A stretch of DNA of 64,000 bases, taken from Pyxicephalus adspersus (lineage: Eukaryota; Chordata; Amphibia; Anura; Pyxicephalidae). The notes beneath the pieces are model-generated. The model ran no database searches. It was not told the DNA's origin and saw only the letters and a list, made by a program, of their open reading frames with translations. Positions 58,521 to 64,000 of this stretch are shown here, in pieces; within the stretch, counting starts at the first letter, position 1; every line of letters begins with the position of its first letter. Position numbers and translations under genes: made by a program. The DNA is taken from contig NC_092858.1 in assembly GCF_032062135.1 (NCBI RefSeq), positions 122,343,021-122,407,020 of the forward strand, read 5' to 3'.

Positions 58521-60952
58521 ATATTTACAATATGATTTTAATTTTAGATTGTCTGCTTTAAAAATGTAGGTCAGAGGGGGGCATTTAACATAACATTTTA
58601 AAACCCTAAACAATGTACTATATTTCTCGTGAAATAATTGATTAGTTCAAAATCAAATCACATAAAATTGGTTTATTTTTTGAATAAGTAGAAGTTTTTT
58701 TTTACCCTGAAGTTTATAATATACTGTCAGAAGGATAATGGGTACCTTTTGGGATTTAAGAAGTTACTGTTAAATTTGTAATATTCTCCACTTTTCATAT
58801 GTCCCCCTTCTACAACACTTGATGTGAGGTCTCATAAAAAACTCTATTGTCATAATTACTTGCCACCTCCATTCTTGGTCCTCTCCAACCAGGTGTCTTT
58901 TCCTTTTCTTCCCTCCTCCTGTCTACTCTGATCCTCTTTTTTGTCCCCACACTCATCTTTTGATTGCCAGCTCTCACCACTCCCTTTCTTTTAATGAGCA
59001 GGGGTCTCATTTGGCTCACATTACTGCTATGCTGTTCCTGAACTTGCAGTCTGAGGCTAGCATTTTGGCATACTCACTTGCTAGCCTTAGTTTATGGATG
59101 GTGGCTACACCAGCTGTTAATGTAATGCTAATGTTGTAGCTACTTTGTGAAGGGCTGCTTTTTAAGTATTTTACATAGGATCAGAAAGGAGCAGGATCTG
59201 TCAGATGAAAAAGTATTGCTTTGTCATCCATAGAAAACTTTTTTCTGCAAGCATCCCTTTAAAAAAACAACTTGGTTCCAGAAAGATGGTTTTCATTTTT
59301 TTCTAGAAATATTTTTTAGGTATGTTATGTTTTTCGGCTACACTAGTATTATTGTTGCATTAGTATATGTTCCCCCTTGGCTTTAGTTTGCCTATTAACC
59401 CTCACAATGACTGATAGTGGGAAACGGTTTAATATCATGTTGCAAAACTTAAACTCACAAATTACATCTTCATATCTTCACAAATAGTTTCAGACAATAA
59501 GACGTATTATAGTTTGATGTTTCTGCCTCCAAAGGTAAAACATACAAATAAGACATTTTAATAAAAAAATGTGTTAAAGGTTAATGAGATAGAAGTCCGG
59601 TTGTGGCTTCTGAGGAAGCCATAACATTATTATATTAATTAGGACGGAAGGTGTTTCTAGTTTTCTGATTTAGTACAATTAATCAACGATGTACAGGTCC
59701 TCAAGACTTTTTTTTTGTAAATGATAATTAATTTTTTTTGGTCTTTTGGTAAAGCATTAGTTTACATTTTCACATCTTGTATGTAAAAGCTTGTACCCCC
59801 TCATTTTTTGATTTGTATTTGAGCTTGTTTGGAAACTTTTAATATCACTATACAGTTGTATTCAATAACTAATATCTAAGCATTGTAAAATAATTTTTTT
59901 TTTCTAATGCACCATTAGAAAGGTAACAGCTATACTTTGATTGGTCTATGATTGGTCTGCATGGTAATTACAAACACCTTCTTTGTCATGAGGGGCCAGA
60001 AATGCCAAAGTGAAGGCTTTTAATCTTGGGATCTCAATACCCTAATACATATTTCTCCTGAATATAAATCATAAACAACAATTTAAGGCATAGCTATTTT
60101 GTGCATTGGTTTTCCACTAATGAAACACTTATTTATAGGCATTTATATTGTGATGAGTAATTATGGCCTGTATAGCTGTTTATAATATACTTCCTAAAGT
60201 GTTTGGAATGCAAATATTTAGCTACGTCCTTTAGATACACCTGAGACATATGTTAACATTTACAGTATATAAGAAGAAGAAGTTCACCATCAAACAAGAA
60301 AGTGATAGTCATGTTGGATGCACAAAGTGGTCATGACTTTCAGGGTTAAAAAGACAATAGATTGTGTGCCAATCAATCAAACACTCTGAAATTCTATGTC
60401 TGCTCTGAATAAACAATGAAATATTGCAGTGTCAATAAAAAATTGGCAGGTCTGCTGTGTTGATTTTATGGCATATTTACCCGCAATGTCCTTTAATCTC
60501 AACACAATAGCAACAAGAAAATCCTGGCTTAAGAAAGAAAATGCAGGTAATGTCTGGACATGCTAGAAACTATTAAATATAAAAAAGCTGTTATCTCCTT
60601 GGGTGTACTACAAAAAAAGTTCTCTTTTGCTGTAGTGTTGTTAGCAAATGACAAAACTAAGATCTGTGTATTTATAGCACATAATCATTTTGCAATGTGA
60701 GCACATATGGATATGTTTTCACAACAGAGCAGAACATATGATAAGAATGAAGCATATTGCCTAAAGGACCACTCCGGGGGGAAATAGTAGGTTGTCATTA
60801 CTGAATGTGGTTAATTCCTGTAATGATCATATTTATTTATTTTGCTATTCATGGGTTTTTCTACAGCTTCATGCAAGGCAATTAGTGCTGCAAAAGTGAC
60901 AGTTACAGGGGTTGTGAAAACCATATAACACTGCCCAAGGGGTCCAACTTTT
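58521..60952. other. Intergenic sequence with possible conserved segment 60000-60450
   Basis: AT-rich. 60000-60450 is non-repetitive with several homeodomain-type cores (gagtaattatgg, ccaatcaatcaaac) and could be conserved non-coding DNA, untested. The 69-codon minus frame at 58810-59019 is low-complexity (K/R-rich) and not called. Confidence 0.4.
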
Positions 60953-61252
60953 TGATTTTATTACAAAAAGGGACAAACAATTTCCCTTCTGTAATAAAAT
61001 ATACTTACCTGCCTGATCACTCTCCTATCAGAAATTACTGAGCTGTTCATGCACATTTCAACATAGGAAGCAGAGATACCCTTCTTCTGCATGCTCTCTT
61101 GCATTCATGCACAAGAGTTAAGTCACCATTGCTAGGTCAGTCAAAATGGTAGAAGATATAAACAAGGAAGAAGGTTGATCCCTAACTAGAACGGAGACAG
61201 GTAAGGTTATTTCATTGTGGAAGGGAAATCACTGTCCTTTCTGCAATAAAGG
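60953..61252. mobile_element. MITE with splice-donor-like arms
   Basis: Left arm (60953-61011: gggacaaacaatttccctt ... atatacttacctg) and right arm (61197-61250: caggtaaggttatttcattg ... gggaaatcactgtcc) are inverted copies. Each arm places CAG|GTAAG(T/G), a strong splice donor consensus, facing outward. About 300 bp, no coding capacity. Superfamily undetermined. Confidence 0.65.
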
Positions 61253-62342
61253 TTAGAGCTGATTTCAGTGTTTTGAAAAAAAGGTTAAGTTCACATAAAC
61301 TAATGATGCAAAATCTGTGCACGTGTTCGATACACTATATGTAGTGCCTCACCTACAGCAAATGGGAACCAATGTTACCACTGTTCTTCCAACCCTAGCC
61401 AAAAGGAAGGTGAAAAATTACACATCTACTGGCTAGAGTAACAAGAAGTAAAATTATGTTACTGAGGGAACTCAGAAATCAAAGACTGCTAGGTGACCAA
61501 CCGCATTATGTATGTAATACTTGATTTATTCCAATAGTTCCTTTTTTAAATGAATAGTTAATGCCTGACATGTGCATTATGAATTCCATATATTGTCCAT
61601 TTCTGCAAATATGAGAGACACAGAAAAAGGAAGAAGTTAGATTACATGATGTTGATCTGAATTACAATATTAATGAACCTAAAATGTAAATAATTAAATT
61701 GTACATGTTAGCTACAATTATTGACACATAAGGGTGTATAAAGGGTGTATAAAGCAATTACCGATTTATAATTTATTGATATAATGTAGAATTAGCATTT
61801 GGTAGCAATATACATTTATTGTACTATGACTTTACTGTCTGTCAGTATATGATTTTCTGTATCTATACCAGTAATACGATTGGTTGCTGTGTTGGTGTGT
61901 GACTTTAAGACTGTACAATCATTGTCTCTACAAAGTAGTACCGACTTTATATATCCATTCTTCCCACTGCATATCTATCCAAACTGGATGAGATTTTTTT
62001 AAACTGTCTTATAGAGCAAAGAAAGATGAGAAACTGTGAATTGAATTGCAATGTTAGCTATATGGCATACATATCTCCGTGGAAAAAAATCCAATACATT
62101 GTCATTACATTACATGCATATATTCCAAACTTTTACGCCTTAAAAATGCTGCATAGAAAACTACCTATTGATGTAAAAGAAATCAAATGTGCTACTAATT
62201 GCCTGAGAGGAATTATAGCACAATGTCTTTGCTGAACTGCATTTCCATTCCACAATGTGAGCTCTTTGTGTTTAACCACAGAACTTGCTTTACCCACTAT
62301 CAATCCCAATCCCTTTGCATGTCCATTTGTTTATGTATTTCC
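61253..62342. other. Intergenic sequence
   Basis: AT-rich; no gene recognised. Frames running into the following gap are artefacts of N translation. Confidence 0.5.
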
Positions 62343-63155
62343 NNNNNNNNNNNNNNNNNNNNNNNNNNNNNNNNNNNNNNNNNNNNNNNNNNNNNNNNNN
62401 NNNNNNNNNNNNNNNNNNNNNNNNNNNNNNNNNNNNNNNNNNNNNNNNNNNNNNNNNNNNNNNNNNNNNNNNNNNNNNNNNNNNNNNNNNNNNNNNNNNN
62501 NNNNNNNNNNNNNNNNNNNNNNNNNNNNNNNNNNNNNNNNNNNNNNNNNNNNNNNNNNNNNNNNNNNNNNNNNNNNNNNNNNNNNNNNNNNNNNNNNNNN
62601 NNNNNNNNNNNNNNNNNNNNNNNNNNNNNNNNNNNNNNNNNNNNNNNNNNNNNNNNNNNNNNNNNNNNNNNNNNNNNNNNNNNNNNNNNNNNNNNNNNNN
62701 NNNNNNNNNNNNNNNNNNNNNNNNNNNNNNNNNNNNNNNNNNNNNNNNNNNNNNNNNNNNNNNNNNNNNNNNNNNNNNNNNNNNNNNNNNNNNNNNNNNN
62801 NNNNNNNNNNNNNNNNNNNNNNNNNNNNNNNNNNNNNNNNNNNNNNNNNNNNNNNNNNNNNNNNNNNNNNNNNNNNNNNNNNNNNNNNNNNNNNNNNNNN
62901 NNNNNNNNNNNNNNNNNNNNNNNNNNNNNNNNNNNNNNNNNNNNNNNNNNNNNNNNNNNNNNNNNNNNNNNNNNNNNNNNNNNNNNNNNNNNNNNNNNNN
63001 NNNNNNNNNNNNNNNNNNNNNNNNNNNNNNNNNNNNNNNNNNNNNNNNNNNNNNNNNNNNNNNNNNNNNNNNNNNNNNNNNNNNNNNNNNNNNNNNNNNN
63101 NNNNNNNNNNNNNNNNNNNNNNNNNNNNNNNNNNNNNNNNNNNNNNNNNNNNNNN
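62343..63155. other. Assembly gap (813 N)
   Basis: Run of N. The 298-410 codon frames spanning it are not real. Confidence 0.99.
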
Positions 63156-63205
63156 CGTTCGTCGTTCATTTCCAACGATAAAAATTGGACGTGTGTACGC
63201 AGCTT
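63156..63205. mobile_element. CGTTCG-rich MITE family D, copy 3 (one end)
   Basis: Sequence cgttcgtcgttcatttccaa, cgataaaaattggacgtg and tgtacgcagctt, then TA (63206-63207), equals the right end of copies 1 and 2. By the family's 425-bp length the other end should lie near 62780 inside the gap. Confidence 0.85.
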
Positions 63206-63250
63206 TAGAGTCCACCCACAATTTGCTTGATGGTAAGAGTTCTTGGGAGT

Positions 63251-63769
63251 AGTGTTGGTTGAACAAGTTTTTGATTCGGCAGGTATTCGATCGAATAGCC
63301 CGATATTTTTCGGGTGATCAAACGCCGAATTTGAACACCATTTGAACACATGCTTTTGGGACTGTGTAGAACTGCAAGAGCAATCAGGGGAGCAGAGCTG
63401 TGAATGCTCTTGCAGCCTTAGCGTAACTGTAGTATGTGTTCTTGGATAGAGATTCTCTATCAATGAACACGTACGGAACAGCAGTTCATCTGCAGTCACA
63501 GCTAATTGGAAGCACTCACGTGCCTCCTCCAATCAGCTGTGGCCGCAAAGTTCCCACGGTCACTAGGCTGTACTTATCAGCCCGGTGGCTGTGAGAACTG
63601 AACTGCTGATGAACTCTCAATGGAGAAACTCCATTAGGAGTTCATCTAGAGTTCGTCTTTTTTTTTTTAAAACATATTTTTAAACACAAATTCGCAAAGT
63701 TGAATTTCGTGTTTTTCGGTTTGGGTCTGCCTAAATTCGAACCGCCATTTTGGCAGAATTCGAACACTA
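63251..63769. mobile_element. hAT-type non-autonomous element, perfect 8-bp target duplication
   Basis: 519 bp flanked on both sides by cttgggag (63243-63250 and 63770-63777). Ends tagtgttggttgaac and, reversed, tagtgttcgaattc are short inverted repeats. It shares the GTGTTCTTGGATAGAG hairpin (63436-63470) and 'gctcttgcagcc' phrase with the complex at 34.3-36.6 kb, so the two are related. No transposase is encoded. Confidence 0.88.
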
Positions 63770-63777
63770 CTTGGGAG

Positions 63778-64000
63778 AAATAGCTGTAGATGTACCGTCA
63801 GAAGCCACTTTAGCTTTTTACAGTTGGCAGTAATGGAATTTTACAAACCCGGTAAAAAATGTCACAGGAGAATAATTAAATCTTTTTTTGTCACTACAAT
63901 AACAGGTTAAAAGAAAAATATGTCTGGGTATCCATAGGGAAAGAGAGTTTTAGAGTTAAATCTGGGTAATGCCTGGGTCCTCCTTTAAACTATAAAAATT
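63778..64000. other. Intergenic sequence to window end
   Basis: Nothing recognised. Confidence 0.5.

Noticed and set aside
62199..63532. Frames of 298-410 codons
   Set aside because: Most of their length is N; nothing is encoded in the visible flanks.

Overview
The window looks like nuclear DNA of a vertebrate, most probably a frog. It is AT-rich and CpG-poor, has no operon-like gene packing, no complete gene and no convincing multi-exon gene. It is full of decayed transposable elements of kinds I associate with anuran genomes: tRNA-derived SINEs sharing a tail with an L2-type LINE, several families of palindromic MITEs, hAT, mariner and Tc1 remnants, LTRs, and repeats carrying a degenerate hammerhead-ribozyme-like core. 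The frog assignment is inference from repeat style; the vertebrate-type repeat content is what the sequence shows. Two runs of N (16667-16844 and 62343-63155) are assembly gaps, and both touch MITE copies. Open reading frames in the window are short (at most 183 codons outside the gaps) and the longer ones mostly lie inside repeats.

Layout. 1-6500: intergenic, with a CT-rich degenerate repeat near 2 kb. 6.5-11.1 kb: two MITEs, a SINE, and an internally deleted mariner into which a second SINE has jumped. 12.5-14.5 kb: CT-rich block, a hAT MITE with target duplication, then an L1/Tx1-type reverse transcriptase relic. 16.6-20.3 kb: gapped palindromic MITE, L2 tail, a 'tagtcccc' repeat, and an old copy of a TA-flanked MITE rich in CGTTCG/CGAACG. 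20.3-28.5 kb: mostly unique AT-rich sequence. 28.56-29.35 kb: a solo LTR nested in a MITE. 31.9-32.1 kb: L2 3' end. 34.0-36.65 kb: a Ty3/Gypsy polymerase relic followed by a nested complex of hairpins and inverted repeats. 40.8-42.25 kb: Tc1 relic and an inverted-repeat element with hammerhead-like copy A. 44.3-52.3 kb: three hAT MITEs, a 41-bp minisatellite, two ~97% identical copies of a 0.67-kb block, and an L2 LINE fragment between them. 53.8-56.1 kb: a candidate LTR-like block, hammerhead-like copy B, and the best-preserved CGTTCG-rich MITE. 57.4-57.6 kb: second Tc1 relic. 58.3-60.5 kb: enhancer-like unique sequence, including a T-box palindrome. 60.95-63.8 kb: a MITE with splice-donor-like arms, the second gap, and a hAT-type element with a perfect 8-bp target duplication.

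No genes work together here in the usual sense. The story is successive insertion: SINE into mariner, LTR into MITE, and a TTAGGC-ended element inside a larger palindrome. The signals most worth following are the hammerhead-like motifs, the hairpin arrays at 34.5-36.2 kb, and the duplicated 0.67-kb block of unknown nature.
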